The position numbers were made by a program, and so were the translations under genes. From assembly GCA_964413365.1 (NCBI GenBank), contig CAYPRM010000052.1, positions 1 to 5,338 on the forward strand: a DNA stretch of 5,338 nt, read 5' to 3'. Origin of the DNA: RGIG4608 sp964413365. GTDB taxonomy: Bacteria > Bacillota > Clostridia > Oscillospirales > CAG-272. Within the stretch, counting starts at the first letter, position 1; every line of letters begins with the position of its first letter. Below, one piece after another: positions 5,336-5,338 of the stretch. Under the pieces are notes generated by a model that searched no databases, was not told the DNA's origin, and saw only the letters and a list, made by a program, of their open reading frames with translations.

Positions 5336-5338
5336 GTC

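Larger units (their letters stand above)
5202..5338 (+). CRISPR. Type I-C CRISPR array, leader end, continuing past the window
   Basis: Two identical 33-bp repeats (5202-5234, 5269-5301) flank a 34-bp spacer. A second 34-bp spacer runs 5302-5335, and the final GTC (5336-5338) fits the start of a third repeat on the same 67-bp period. The repeat has a GTCCCGCCCC left side, an ACAC loop, a GGGGCGGG right side, and the TGGATTGAAAT end typical of I-C. The 3' ATTGAAAT shows that the transcript reads on the + strand, away from cas2. An 8-bp G+C stem (repeat positions 3-10 with 15-22) leaves exactly 11 nt on its 3' side, matching the 11-nt 5' handle that Cas5c is known to produce. Spacer origins cannot be told by eye. 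Confidence 0.98.

Overview
The window holds most of one type I-C (Dvulg subtype) CRISPR-Cas locus, all on the + strand: the 3' part of cas5c, then cas8c (csd1), cas7c (csd2), cas4, cas1 and cas2, followed by a 171-nt leader and the first two repeats of the array. The moderately GC-rich coding sequence, strong GGAGG-type ribosome binding sites and the flavour of the Cas proteins suggest a Firmicute, perhaps a gut clostridium of the Oscillospiraceae type. This taxonomic guess is an inference and is weak.

Layout: cas5c enters truncated from the left edge and ends at 439. cas8c starts on the next base (440-2221). cas7c (2205-3050) overlaps it by 17 bp, cas4 (3040-3702) overlaps cas7c by 11 bp, cas1 (3699-4730) overlaps cas4 by an ATGA junction, and cas2 (4740-5030) follows after 9 bp. 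This is one tightly coupled operon. The operon promoter and cas3, which normally stands before cas5c, would lie to the left and are not visible. A strong internal ribosome binding site and an in-frame ATG in the 3' part of cas8c (start 1823) mark a nested gene for the small subunit Cas11c, which automated annotation would normally miss.

How the genes work together: Cas5c cuts the precursor CRISPR RNA and stays on the 5' handle. Cas7c forms the backbone along the spacer, Cas11c the belly, and Cas8c reads the PAM and recruits Cas3. Cas4, Cas1 and Cas2 select, trim and insert new spacers at the leader end. Every key active-site residue I could place is present, so the visible part looks functional.

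The leader (5031-5201) carries three separate inverted repeats: one overlapping the cas2 stop, a perfect 17-bp palindrome beside a possible promoter, and a 9-bp pair ending one base before the first repeat. The array has 33-bp repeats and 34-bp spacers with a 67-bp period. The last three bases of the window match the start of a third repeat, so the array continues. The system is of a known class; the most useful observations are the nested cas11c, the leader structures and an odd spacer-1 end that mimics the repeat stem.
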